This document shows, piece by piece, positions 24,570 to 32,362 of a stretch of DNA of 64,000 bases. Made by a program: the position numbers and the translations under genes. The notes beneath the pieces were generated by a model. That model had not been told where the DNA came from and did not search any database. It saw only the letters and a program-made list of their open reading frames with translations. Source of the DNA: Parcubacteria group bacterium Greene0714_7 (GTDB taxonomy: Bacteria; Patescibacteria; Paceibacteria; UBA9973; UBA2103); assembly GCA_007378985.1 (NCBI GenBank), contig VMHB01000001.1:1-64000 (forward strand), written 5' to 3'. Position 1 is the stretch's first letter. Each line of letters starts with the position of its first letter.

Positions 24570-24944
24570 ATGCACGACATTGCACACACAAAGTACCGAG
24601 CAATAATCGTTGCCTTTATTATTCTTTTTGTTGCAATTCTAATTCTCGCTGTGTGGCCTGATGTAAGACGAACACAAAGTGAAGCTGAAAAGGAGAGTGC
24701 CACTATCCTTGCAAAAGAAATGTATCAATGTGCAGAAGGGAAAAGTGTGTACGCTGTGTATGTTGAAGGCGCGGTACGGCTTGAGCTCAGTGATTTGCGT
24801 GCTCGTACGCTTCCTCAGACCGTTGCGGGGTCTGGAGCCCGTTATGCTACCTTAAATGGAAGCTTTGTGTTCTGGAGTAAGGGGGACACTGCATTTATAC
24901 AGGAAAATAATGTTTTAACATTTACTGATTGCGTACGCGTATGA
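24570..24944 (+). CDS. MliC-like C-type lysozyme inhibitor, membrane-anchored
   Basis: This 124-aa protein has an N-terminal TM helix (residues 10-29) and a MliC domain. YQCAEGKSVYAVYVEGAVRLELSD, then GSGARYATLNGSFVFWSKGDTAFIQE, are the conserved family elements; Ser and Lys in SGARY/SKGD form the lysozyme-contacting loops in characterised MliC proteins. Two cysteines probably form the structural disulfide. In an episymbiotic CPR this could protect the wall from lysozyme of the host or a third party. It overlaps the next gene by ATGA. Confidence 0.88.
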   Translation: MHDIAHTKYRAIIVAFIILFVAILILAVWPDVRRTQSEAEKESATILAKEMYQCAEGKSVYAVYVEGAVRLELSDLRARTLPQTVAGSGARYATLNGSFVFWSKGDTAFIQENNVLTFTDCVRV

Positions 24945-25393
24945 TGATCCACCCTGCATTCGTTCACTTTCCGCTCGCACTACTTACACTGTATGTACTT
25001 TTGGAGCTTGTACCCTTCTCAAAATTTTTTCCGAAAGTTTCGTGGGATCAGGTGAAGTATTTTCTTTTATATATCGGAACGCTTTCTATTTTCCCCGCTA
25101 TACTAACAGGGCTCATAGCTGAAGATATAGTGGGGGAGAATGTTGTTCTCTCTGCCCATAAGGCGGGAGCAATGGCAATACTTTTGATTTTCTTGGTTGC
25201 CTCTCTTCTTGCACTGTGGAATCAGTTCTATTCTTTTCCTCGTCCAGAACTCTTTAGGGTAGTACAAAAGTTACTCGCAATCTTTGGGATGATTGCTCTT
25301 GTGGTGCAGGGAGTACTCGGTGCTGCAATGGTATATGGTTATAGTGCCGACCCCATTACAAGTTTTATAAGTTCGCTCTTCGGATTTCATTAG
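24941..25393 (+). CDS. DUF2231-like four-TM membrane protein
   Basis: This 150-aa protein starts MMIHPAFVHFPLALLTLYVL, with the HPxxVHFPxAL motif typical of DUF2231 membrane proteins, and three further TM segments, with a conserved His in LSAHKAGAMAI. The family is of unknown function, sometimes near redox genes. It overlaps the MliC-like gene by ATGA and is followed by a bidirectional terminator. Confidence 0.8.
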   Translation: MMIHPAFVHFPLALLTLYVLLELVPFSKFFPKVSWDQVKYFLLYIGTLSIFPAILTGLIAEDIVGENVVLSAHKAGAMAILLIFLVASLLALWNQFYSFPRPELFRVVQKLLAIFGMIALVVQGVLGAAMVYGYSADPITSFISSLFGFH

Positions 25394-25413
25394 TCACTCT
25401 GCATATTTTAGAC

Positions 25414-25447
25414 AATAAAAAACGCCTCACTTGAGGCGTTTTTTATT
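25414..25447. terminator. bidirectional intrinsic terminator
   Basis: AATAAAAAACGCCTCA and TGAGGCGTTTTTTATT form a near-perfect stem with A6 and T6 ends, situated between convergent genes, so it can serve both strands. Confidence 0.9.
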
Positions 25448-25461
25448 CTGCAATTTTTACC

Positions 25462-25932
25462 TTATTCTGTTACTACGAGTGTGCCCCACATACCCATAGC
25501 TCGATGGTTGCCGACGGAACAGTAGTACTCGAATGCGCCTGCCTTGTCTGCAACAAACTCAACGGTGGCATTTTGACCAGCACTCAGTTTAGCTGTTGCA
25601 ACACTAAATTCGTCTATTTTAAAATCATGAGTGCCTGCGGGATTCGAAAATGTAATTTTTACACGGTCGCCCTTTTTCACCTGCATTGAATTAGGAACAA
25701 ATGAGAAATGGTCGCTCGCAATGGTGAACTCCTTAACTTCTGGAGCGGTAGTATCACTTGCTGAGAGTTCTCCTGTCTCCATACCCCCAGCAGGAAGAGA
25801 GGGCGTGTCTCCTGTTACTTGAGTTTCGGTAGTTTCTAGAGAATCGGTCGATGATTTTTGTGAGAAGTAGTACCAACTGCCTAGAGCGAGTAAAAGAACA
25901 ACTGCAAAAATGATGATTGGTTTATTTTTCAT
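25462..25932 (-). CDS. membrane-anchored cupredoxin (plastocyanin-like)
   Basis: This 156-aa protein has an N-terminal TM anchor, a Ser/Thr/Glu linker (residues 25-65) and one cupredoxin domain. The copper ligands are visible: His in AGTHDFKID, and Cys, His and Met in YYCSVGNHRAMGMWG (C-x4-H-x3-M-type site). A type 1 copper protein outside the cell membrane would carry electrons or handle copper; no oxidase is seen nearby. Confidence 0.88.
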   Translation of the reverse strand: MKNKPIIIFAVVLLLALGSWYYFSQKSSTDSLETTETQVTGDTPSLPAGGMETGELSASDTTAPEVKEFTIASDHFSFVPNSMQVKKGDRVKITFSNPAGTHDFKIDEFSVATAKLSAGQNATVEFVADKAGAFEYYCSVGNHRAMGMWGTLVVTE

Positions 25933-26085
25933 ATAGATAAAGTATATCGCATCACTCGCATGTATCCCTATTCGCTAAGGAGAATTTTAGTTTCTATTGC
26001 GCCTGTACACAGGTATGTTATACTTTTCCTACTTGTATGATTCTAGTATCTACAGAATAATAATTACTACTATAAAAATATCGCC

Positions 26086-26700
26086 ATGGCATACGACACT
26101 ATTCCGTCAGCAGAAGTTATTGAAAAGACAATTGGAGCTATAACTCTACGCAATGTATCTGTGCACCTTGTGAATACCAAGGAAGAGGCGTTAGAGAAAG
26201 TAAAATCACTTATCCCTGACGGTGTAGAAGTTATGACGGGAAGTTCAACAACATTGCAGCAGATTGGCTTTGTGGACTTATTAAAATCAGGAAGTCATCC
26301 GTGGAAGAATGTGAAAGAGGCTATTGTTGCCGAAAAAGATCCAGTAAAGCAAACGGAACTCAGGAAGTTAAGTGTGTCGGCTGATTATTTCCTCGGGAGC
26401 GTGCACGCTATCACTGAAAACGGACAAACGGTCACGGCTTCCGCCTCGGGGTCTCAGATTCCTTCGTATGCTTTTACTAGCGATACTGTGATATGGGTAG
26501 CTGGTGCGCAGAAAATAGTGCCAAATCTTGAATCTGCCTTCGCACGCATTCACGACTATGTATATCCACTAGAAGACGCCCGCATGAAGTCGGTAGATAT
26601 GGGCGGAAGTGTTATCGCAAAGATGTTTATATTTGAGCGTGAAGTAATGCCAAACCGTCATGTGCATCTTGTGCTCGTGAAAGAAGTTTTAGGTTTTTAA
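26086..26700 (+). CDS. LUD-domain protein (LutC/YkgG-like)
   Basis: This 204-aa protein has the LUD fold: VSVHLVNTKEEALEKVKSLIPDGVEVMTGSSTTLQQIG is the typical N-terminal part, and ADYFLGSVHAITENGQTVTASASGSQIPSYAF, VIWVAGAQKIVPNLESAF complete it. LutC takes part in lactate oxidation with LutA/LutB, but here no partner is present, as often in CPR. The function is therefore unassigned. The leader upstream (about 70 nt) is longer than usual here. Confidence 0.85.
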   Translation: MAYDTIPSAEVIEKTIGAITLRNVSVHLVNTKEEALEKVKSLIPDGVEVMTGSSTTLQQIGFVDLLKSGSHPWKNVKEAIVAEKDPVKQTELRKLSVSADYFLGSVHAITENGQTVTASASGSQIPSYAFTSDTVIWVAGAQKIVPNLESAFARIHDYVYPLEDARMKSVDMGGSVIAKMFIFEREVMPNRHVHLVLVKEVLGF

Positions 26701-26720
26701 CAAACCCTTTGAGTATCTAA

Positions 26721-26754
26721 AAACATATACGCACATTCTTGTGTGCATATGTTT
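26721..26754. repeat. hairpin next to palindromic element
   Basis: AAACATATACGCACA and TGTGTGCATATGTTT are nearly complementary around a short loop. It lies directly after the LUD gene and 2 bp from the larger palindrome, and may act as its terminator. Confidence 0.5.
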
Positions 26755-26756
26755 CC

Positions 26757-26812
26757 AAACCCCCTGTATAGTATAAAATAGCGGTCGCTATTTTATCCTA
26801 TACAGGGGGTTT
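26757..26812. repeat. 56-bp palindromic element, copy 1
   Basis: The arms 26757-26783 and 26786-26812 (27 nt each) are complementary with one mismatch and a 2-nt centre. The element contains CTGTATAGTATAAAAT, which is shared exactly with copy 2 near 30632; the inner four bases differ (AGCG versus CACG) but pair in both. Outer flank is CCCC/GGGG. Confidence 0.8.
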
Positions 26813-26917
26813 GCCTGAGATACCAGTATGGGTATATGGGGGAGGCGGGTATGCTCAGGTAAAACAGAATTGATATTGTCTTTTGCAGTATTAAATTCAT
26901 GAGACAATGTCTTTTGC

Positions 26918-28741
26918 ATGCGAGTAAAAATAAAATATCCACCAGTTGGTGTTTTGGATGTACTTCGTGTCATGTGGCAGGGGTTACGACCCGATGGCTC
27001 TCTTGCAGTCGTCACTCTTTTTTTATTTCTTATTGCCAGTATTGCAGAAGTCTTTGTCCCGCTCTTGTATAAGCATTTCTTTGACACCCTTACGGCACCT
27101 CTTGAAAAGAGTGTTGCTGTCGTCACACTACTCTCTATCATCACGGGAGTATTGGCCCTGAGGGCGCTCCGATGGGCTTCGAGAAATATCGGTCTTTTGG
27201 GTTTACAAAAACTTGAGCCAGATACTATGGCTCGCCTACGGCAGATGTCTTTTGAATATCTTGCACAGCATTCCCTCGGTTTCTTTTCGAATAATTTTAG
27301 CGGAAGCCTCATTCAACGAGTGAGTCGGTTTGCTCGCTCCTTTGAACGACTTGCCGATACTATTGCTTTCAATTTCATACCGCTTGGCGTCACCATTATT
27401 GGTGCCGTCATTGTTACATGGAGAGATACACCACTTTTGTCGCTTATTATTGTTGGTTGGATTACTGTATTTTTTGCTTTCAATTATGTGTTTGCACTGT
27501 GGCGTGTGAAATACAACATCCGCATGGCCGAGGCAGATTCAAAAACAACTGGCATGCTTGCTGATTTGTTGGCCAACCAAAGCTCAATCACTTTGTTTGC
27601 AAGCCTTAAAAATGAAGTAAAGCGTTTTACGGCTGTCACGAGTGCTCAAGCAAAAATTACACGCACCACATGGAATATCAATTCCTCTTTTGATGCAGTG
27701 CAGGCGGCTATAATTTTTATAGCAGAATTTCTCATTTTCTATTTCAGTATTCAACTGTGGCAGGAGGGTGCAATAACGGTAGGTACTTTTGTGTTGGTGC
27801 AGGTGTACATTATTGCTCTTGCAGGACAGCTCTGGGACTTCGGACGCATTATCCGCACCGTCTTTGAAGTGTTTGCTGATTCAAAAGAAATGGTGGAGAT
27901 GTTGAAGTTGCCTCATGAAATAAAAGATGTGGTAGATGCCAAAGAGCTCTCGGTTTCGAAAGGGGAAATAGTTTTTGAAAAGCTCACTTTTAATTTTGGT
28001 GAAAATAGGAAAGTATTAGAGGATGTTGATCTTTTAATTTCTGGCGGTCAAAAGGTCGGCTTGGTGGGGCCATCTGGCGCAGGAAAGACCACCATCCTCC
28101 GACTTCTCTTTAGGCTCTACAACATCACGGAAGGTCGTATTCTCATTGACGGACAAGATATAGGGTTGGTAACACAGGAAAGTTTGCGCCGTGCTATTGC
28201 GGTGGTGCCCCAAGAGCCCGTGCTTTTCCACAGAACACTTATGGAGAACATTCGCTATGGCAGGTTGAATGCAGCCGATGCAGAAGTAAAAGAGGCGGCA
28301 CGCCTTGCCAACTGCGCACAGTTTATTGATGGACTTCCTCTCGGCTATGACACCTATGTGGGCGAGAGGGGTGTAAAAATTTCTGGCGGCGAACGCCAGA
28401 GAATCGCCATAGCGCGGGCTATTTTGAAGGATGCACCAATACTTATTCTTGATGAGGCGACCTCGAGTCTTGATTCTCATTCAGAAGTGCTTATTCAGGA
28501 GGCGCTCAATAGACTCATGAAGGGTAAAACTACAATTGCTGTTGCACACCGACTTTCAACAATTCGCCAAATGGACCGTATTCTTGTTCTGGAGAATGGC
28601 CGCATAAAAGAAGATGGTACGCATGATTCGCTTCTAGCAAAACCAAGTTTGTATCGTGATTTGTGGAATCTTCAAGCCGGTGGATTCATTACAGAGGATG
28701 ACGCTACCTCTGAGGACAAAGAGTCAGAAGAAGTTGTATGA
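26918..28741 (+). CDS. ABC transporter, fused permease and ATPase (exporter type)
   Basis: This 607-aa half-transporter has an N-terminal six-TM domain (residues 25-320) and an ATPase domain. Walker A is GPSGAGKTT, the Q-loop AVVPQEPVLF, the signature ISGGERQRIAIARAIL, Walker B ILILDEATSSLD, and the H-loop is in VAHRLSTI. This is the MsbA/multidrug-exporter group; the substrate (lipid, peptide or drug) cannot be told. It should act as a homodimer. The stop overlaps the next ATG (ATGA), so the following four genes appear to be one operon. Confidence 0.93.
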   Translation: MRVKIKYPPVGVLDVLRVMWQGLRPDGSLAVVTLFLFLIASIAEVFVPLLYKHFFDTLTAPLEKSVAVVTLLSIITGVLALRALRWASRNIGLLGLQKLEPDTMARLRQMSFEYLAQHSLGFFSNNFSGSLIQRVSRFARSFERLADTIAFNFIPLGVTIIGAVIVTWRDTPLLSLIIVGWITVFFAFNYVFALWRVKYNIRMAEADSKTTGMLADLLANQSSITLFASLKNEVKRFTAVTSAQAKITRTTWNINSSFDAVQAAIIFIAEFLIFYFSIQLWQEGAITVGTFVLVQVYIIALAGQLWDFGRIIRTVFEVFADSKEMVEMLKLPHEIKDVVDAKELSVSKGEIVFEKLTFNFGENRKVLEDVDLLISGGQKVGLVGPSGAGKTTILRLLFRLYNITEGRILIDGQDIGLVTQESLRRAIAVVPQEPVLFHRTLMENIRYGRLNAADAEVKEAARLANCAQFIDGLPLGYDTYVGERGVKISGGERQRIAIARAILKDAPILILDEATSSLDSHSEVLIQEALNRLMKGKTTIAVAHRLSTIRQMDRILVLENGRIKEDGTHDSLLAKPSLYRDLWNLQAGGFITEDDATSEDKESEEVV

Positions 28742-29280
28742 TCTTAGGCATCACGGGAACGATTGGTGCCGGTAAAGGGACTGTCGCAACATATCTTGAG
28801 GAAAAAGGATTTCGACATATTTCTGTTTCAGCTTTCTTAGAAAATGAGGCGTTACGCCGCGGGCTCGTTCCAACGCGGATTGTGTGTCGTGAGATTGCAA
28901 ATGAATATCGTGCAAAGCATTCAACCGCACTCGTGGGGGCAGTGCTTGGTGAAATTAACTCGGTGAAAGAAAATGTTGTCGTTGAATCATTACACTCAGT
29001 TCCTGAAGTTTTGTATATTCGCAATCTTGGTGGGAAGGTTCTTTCTGTTGATGCGCCACTATCTGTTCGCTATGAACGAATACAAAGGCGCGGTGAAGAA
29101 AAAGACGCTGTATCTTTTGATGATTTCCTAAAAGAGCAAAATAGGCAAATGGTTTCTGAAAACAGAGATGAAAATAATTTGAAGGAAGCCATTGCTATGG
29201 CAGATTTTCATATTGATAATGCTGAAATTTCCGAAGGGCTTTTTATGCAGATTGATGATATTCTTCAAAAGATTTCATGA
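28738..29280 (+). CDS. P-loop nucleotide/dephospho-CoA kinase-like protein
   Basis: This 180-aa protein starts with GITGTIGAGKGTVATYLEEKG (Walker A and first helix), then HISVSAFLENEALRRG and VVVESLHSVPEVLYIRNL. This order fits dephospho-CoA kinase/adenylate kinase-type NMP kinases, especially the UPF0200-like group. The lid is short (IQRRGEEKD). The substrate is uncertain; the position just before a PurO-like gene may point to nucleotide metabolism. Overlaps both neighbours by ATGA. Confidence 0.75.
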   Translation: MILGITGTIGAGKGTVATYLEEKGFRHISVSAFLENEALRRGLVPTRIVCREIANEYRAKHSTALVGAVLGEINSVKENVVVESLHSVPEVLYIRNLGGKVLSVDAPLSVRYERIQRRGEEKDAVSFDDFLKEQNRQMVSENRDENNLKEAIAMADFHIDNAEISEGLFMQIDDILQKIS

Positions 29281-29999
29281 ACCCATTCGATTCCCTCAAG
29301 GCAAGTCCTCTTCAATTTCGCTACCCTGGCCGTTTTCTGATCATTGGCAAAGATGCTGATTCGTATGTGGTTGTGTATGGCGCAACAGGGCGGAGCCCAT
29401 CGAGCTTAGCGAGACGATTTGTACAAAAAGGGAATGGTATTTTTATGGGCGGAATAGATGATACGGTCAAGCAGGGTAATCAGGATCTCCTTGAATACCC
29501 AGCGGTACGCATATTTGATAACGGTATCGTGGTTGCAAATGGTAAGCATATCGAACAGATTACCGAGCTTCAGTCGCGTGATGCTCGTCAACAACTTTCG
29601 TATGCGTTAGCTGAAGAAGCATATGAGCCGGATGAGTATCGGACACCGCGCATTACCGGATGCATTATTGAGTCTTCAAAAGGAATGGATGGTGCACTTC
29701 ACATTGTGCGCTCTGCATCCGATGGTATCGACCATGCATCATGGAGTGTGTCTTTTGAGAGTGGAAAGGGTGAGTATGTTGGCACCTATATAGGAGAGGA
29801 TGTGAAACCAACTCCTTCATTTGCGGGCGTTCCGCTTTCCGTACCTCTTCAATTTGGTTCTGCAAAGAGTACTGCGCAGGCGATATTTGATTCGTACACT
29901 CCACCTCAAGGAGGAATTGATTATCGTGTTGGTGTTATTGCCGTTTATAAGAAACTTGGAGAACAAGCAGAAATTGCTATAGTAAATCGTATCTCATGA
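29277..29999 (+). CDS. IMP cyclohydrolase, archaeal PurO-like family
   Basis: This 240-aa protein resembles archaeal PurO: YPGRFLIIGKDADSYVVVYGATGRSPSS matches the N-terminal GRF-x2-x-GK...R-x-SS region, and VVANGKHIEQI and DEYRTPRITGCI match the middle motifs (TPRIAG in archaeal proteins). PurO closes FAICAR to IMP, the last purine step, in place of the cyclohydrolase part of PurH. The family assignment rests on these motifs and the presence of other pur genes 12-20 kb away. It overlaps both neighbours by ATGA. Confidence 0.78.
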   Translation: MNPFDSLKASPLQFRYPGRFLIIGKDADSYVVVYGATGRSPSSLARRFVQKGNGIFMGGIDDTVKQGNQDLLEYPAVRIFDNGIVVANGKHIEQITELQSRDARQQLSYALAEEAYEPDEYRTPRITGCIIESSKGMDGALHIVRSASDGIDHASWSVSFESGKGEYVGTYIGEDVKPTPSFAGVPLSVPLQFGSAKSTAQAIFDSYTPPQGGIDYRVGVIAVYKKLGEQAEIAIVNRIS

Positions 30000-30472
30000 G
30001 TGACGACTTCGATGATATTCAGATGCCCGCAATGAATCCTGGCGGTAAATCGGCGGTTCTTCAAGAGGATGGCCTCTCGGCAAAAGAATTTGAAAAAATA
30101 GTCGCTGATGCTTTTCTGTTAGTTCCAGAAAAATTTAGCTCAAAAGTGAGTGCGAGCGCTATTACTGTTGAAGATACACCGAGTGATGCTTTGCTTCGTG
30201 AGCAAAATGTCCCAGAGAATTATACGCTTTTCGGTTTATATAAGGACACAGAAGCTGGCGGGGGAGTGGTGATATTTCGTAATCCCGTTTTACATGCTGC
30301 CGCTCACGAAGCCGGAGTTGAAGTGGAATGGGGCGCTCCGACTGAACCAATGAAGCGGCGCTTGCGTACCATTGTGCGCGACATCATCTGGCATGAAATT
30401 GCACGCCACTTTGATATGGAAGAATTTGAAATAGATGCACGCGAGGAGACAGGTACTAGCGAGTTTAAGTAA
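29996..30472 (+). CDS. zincin-like metallopeptidase family protein with altered active site
   Basis: This 158-aa protein has the layout of the minimal metallopeptidase family (PF06262-like): FEKIVADAFLLVPEKF, ITVEDTPSD, LFGLYKD, VVIFRNPVL, then an N-terminal-to-catalytic helix VRDIIWHEIARHFDMEE. In active members this reads HEIGHHFG (HExxH); here the fifth residue is Arg, and His is at position six. It could be an inactive relative or use the shifted His. The gene ends the ABC-purO operon and is followed by repeats. Confidence 0.7.
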   Translation: MSDDFDDIQMPAMNPGGKSAVLQEDGLSAKEFEKIVADAFLLVPEKFSSKVSASAITVEDTPSDALLREQNVPENYTLFGLYKDTEAGGGVVIFRNPVLHAAAHEAGVEVEWGAPTEPMKRRLRTIVRDIIWHEIARHFDMEEFEIDAREETGTSEFK

Positions 30473-30478
30473 AAAACT

Positions 30479-30600
30479 TCCAGCTTTTAGGTGTCGGGTG
30501 TCAGATTTCAGGCGATACCTCATCGTGTCCGTAAGTGATGTTTCATCGCCTCCGTAGGGAACAGGCTTCGTTAAGTCCATAGGGATCATAGGAAAATATT
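30479..30600. repeat. composite dispersed repeat
   Basis: This noncoding block begins with CAGCTTTTAGGTGTCGGG, related to the sequence in the first pilin leader, and ends with AGGGATCATAGGAAAATA, related to the end of the element near 43955-43970 (AGGGATCATAAGAAAATA). Short palindromic pieces (GGCGATACCTCATCG, CGATGAAACATCACT on the opposite strand) lie between. Confidence 0.55.
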
Positions 30601-30627
30601 CTTTATTTTTCTCTGAGATACGAAAAA

Positions 30628-30676
30628 CCCACTGTATAGTATAAAATCACGACCGTGATTTTATACTATACAGGGG
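30628..30676. repeat. palindromic element, copy 2
   Basis: Arms 30632-30651 and 30654-30673 are perfectly complementary over 20 nt with a 2-nt centre and contain CTGTATAGTATAAAAT and its complement as in copy 1 (26757-26812). The neighbouring bases continue CC/GG pairing. It lies after the zincin-like gene and before the convergent msrA. Confidence 0.8.
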
Positions 30677-30759
30677 TGATAGGCAGGGGTGAGAGAAGCG
30701 GGTGGCTTTACATATTTAAAATTCAAAATCTTCTTAACCTCTCTAATTTCTCTAAACAC

Positions 30760-31320
30760 TTAGGAGGAGGTGCTCTGGGTTTTTAAGAGTTCTGCGAATT
30801 TTTCCTGCACTTTCTGAAGTTTTGGTTCAATGATTACTTGGCAGTATCCTTGGTTTTTGTTTCTTGCGTAGTAGTCGAGATGCTCTTTTTCCGCCGGGTA
30901 GAATTTTGTAAGAGGCACTGTATCAGTTGCTATAGGCCTTCCTTCTTTTGATGAATCATTGAGTTCCTGTATAAACGCTTCAGCTTCTTTCTTTTGCGTT
31001 TCATCAGTATAGAGAATGATGGAGCGGTACTGTGTACCTATATCATTACCCTGACGGTTTACTTGTGTTGCATCGTGTGTGCCAAAAAAGACAGTGAGTA
31101 AGCCATTGTAGGTAATTTCTGATGGGTCGAATTCTATTTTTATTACTTCAGCGTGCCCTGTGTTTCCGTTTGAGACTGCATAGTAGGTTGGATTTTCTGT
31201 TGTGCCACCAGCGTATCCAGGTTCCACCGAAATGACTCCGCGGAGCATCTTAAATACTGCCTCCGTGCACCAGAAGCAACCCCCACCGAATACTGCAATA
31301 GAATTTGAAGTAGGATTCAT
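30760..31320 (-). CDS. msrA: peptide methionine-S-sulfoxide reductase MsrA
   Basis: MsrA reduces the S form of methionine sulfoxide. The 186-aa protein shows the catalytic motif AVFGGGCFWCTEAVF, GYAGGTTENPTYYAVSNGNTGHAEVI, and HDATQVNRQGNDIGTQYRS. It forms an operon with the half-size MFS gene (3 bp gap) and msrB, all on the minus strand, so both methionine sulfoxide stereoisomers are handled by one transcript. Confidence 0.96.
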   Translation of the reverse strand: MNPTSNSIAVFGGGCFWCTEAVFKMLRGVISVEPGYAGGTTENPTYYAVSNGNTGHAEVIKIEFDPSEITYNGLLTVFFGTHDATQVNRQGNDIGTQYRSIILYTDETQKKEAEAFIQELNDSSKEGRPIATDTVPLTKFYPAEKEHLDYYARNKNQGYCQVIIEPKLQKVQEKFAELLKTQSTSS

Positions 31321-31323
31321 GAA

Positions 31324-31947
31324 TTAGCAATTATTAGGTTCTCGAATGTGTTTACGGATAGGCAAAAAGAGAAGTGCGCCAGCAAATTCGAGACATGCGA
31401 CCGCTATAACTACCGTATGAAAACCTAAGGTAGTTGCAAGGTACCCACCAATAGCTGCTGTTGCAGCCGATGCTAGGTCGAGCATGGTGAAATACAGACC
31501 CCACATGGTTGCTTCTTTGTTATCCGGAATATATTTAGTAAAGAGTGCCATGAATGACGGGAACTGAAACGCATAGGCAAGCCCAATAAGGAATTGCGCG
31601 AAGTAGAGTTCAATGGGAGTTGAAATAAAGAGAAATGAGAGTGGTATGAAACTTGCAAAAATGAGACTTCCAAAAATAAACCAAAAATCGTCTTTATCAC
31701 CGCAGATTTTATCAATAATAGCGGCAGCGGGAATTTGAGCAATGCTTTTTGTAAGGAGGTAAACGGCAATAGCAATACCAGCCACCTCGGCACTTCCACC
31801 GTCTATGAAGCCAACCACGAACAATGAAAATATTGGACCTAAGAGCCCTGCAGCGGAAAAGAACACCACATCTCCGAAGATGAGAAATTTTATGACTGGG
31901 TTTGCTCGCAAGAGCTCTCCAAACGGGAAGAAAGAGTACCGTTTCAT
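31324..31947 (-). CDS. half-length MFS-type transporter
   Basis: This 207-aa protein has six TM segments and ends cleanly with a basic tail (RKHIREPNNC). The sequence pattern (AGIAIAVYLLTKSIAQIPAAAIIDKICGDKD resembles the MFS A-motif loop, GxLaDr-like) and the six-helix bundle indicate one half of a major facilitator. Normal MFS proteins have twelve helices, so this may work as a homodimer or be a reduced gene. Its ATG overlaps the msrB stop (ATGA), and msrA follows after 3 bp, so it is likely functional in this redox-repair operon. Confidence 0.75.
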   Translation of the reverse strand: MKRYSFFPFGELLRANPVIKFLIFGDVVFFSAAGLLGPIFSLFVVGFIDGGSAEVAGIAIAVYLLTKSIAQIPAAAIIDKICGDKDDFWFIFGSLIFASFIPLSFLFISTPIELYFAQFLIGLAYAFQFPSFMALFTKYIPDNKEATMWGLYFTMLDLASAATAAIGGYLATTLGFHTVVIAVACLEFAGALLFLPIRKHIREPNNC

Positions 31948-32327
31948 TTTTCTTCCAGATTCAAGCACACGGAGTTGATGCAGTACCTTTTCCCAGTTTC
32001 AGTGGGGCCATCTTCAAACATGTGTCCTAAGTGAGATCCACATTTTGCGCAGACCACCTCTGTGCGTGTCATACCGTGAGATGTGTCTGTTTTCATTTCG
32101 ACCGAGCCAGGAATGGCATCATCGAATGATGGCCATCCGGTTCCAGAATCAAACTTCTTCTCGGAAGTGAAGAGGGGGTTTGCGCAGACCTTACAATTAA
32201 AGGTTCCTTGTGTGTCTGTATGTACAAATTCACCACTAAATGGAGCTTCGGTAGCTCCTGCCCGCAGAACTGCATACTCTTCAGGAGTGAGGCGTTTTTT
32301 TAACTCTTCTTCGTTCGGCATATCCAT
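31944..32327 (-). CDS. msrB: peptide methionine-R-sulfoxide reductase MsrB
   Basis: MsrB reduces the R form of methionine sulfoxide. The 127-aa protein has two zinc CxxC pairs (CKVCANPLF, CAKCGSHLGH), GTGWPSFDDAI, and the catalytic Cys in KRYCINSVCLNL; an extra Cys three residues later (NSVC) replaces the usual Ala of NSAS. It is the first gene of the msrB-MFS-msrA operon. Confidence 0.95.
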   Translation of the reverse strand: MDMPNEEELKKRLTPEEYAVLRAGATEAPFSGEFVHTDTQGTFNCKVCANPLFTSEKKFDSGTGWPSFDDAIPGSVEMKTDTSHGMTRTEVVCAKCGSHLGHMFEDGPTETGKRYCINSVCLNLEEK

Positions 32328-32347
32328 TGCCTATATTCTAACAGGAG

Positions 32348-32353
32348 TATAAT
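32348..32353 (+). promoter_or_regulatory. -10 box TATAAT, near-leaderless
   Basis: TATAAT lies 9 nt upstream of the ATG at 32363. It is divergent from the msrB start, with a 35-bp intergenic gap. Confidence 0.55.
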
Positions 32354-32362
32354 AAACAGCAT

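Noticed and set aside
28738..29280. Calling the kinase-like gene coaE outright
   Set aside because: The P-loop and general layout fit, but DPCK-specific substrate motifs are not clear, so only a kinase-like assignment is given.
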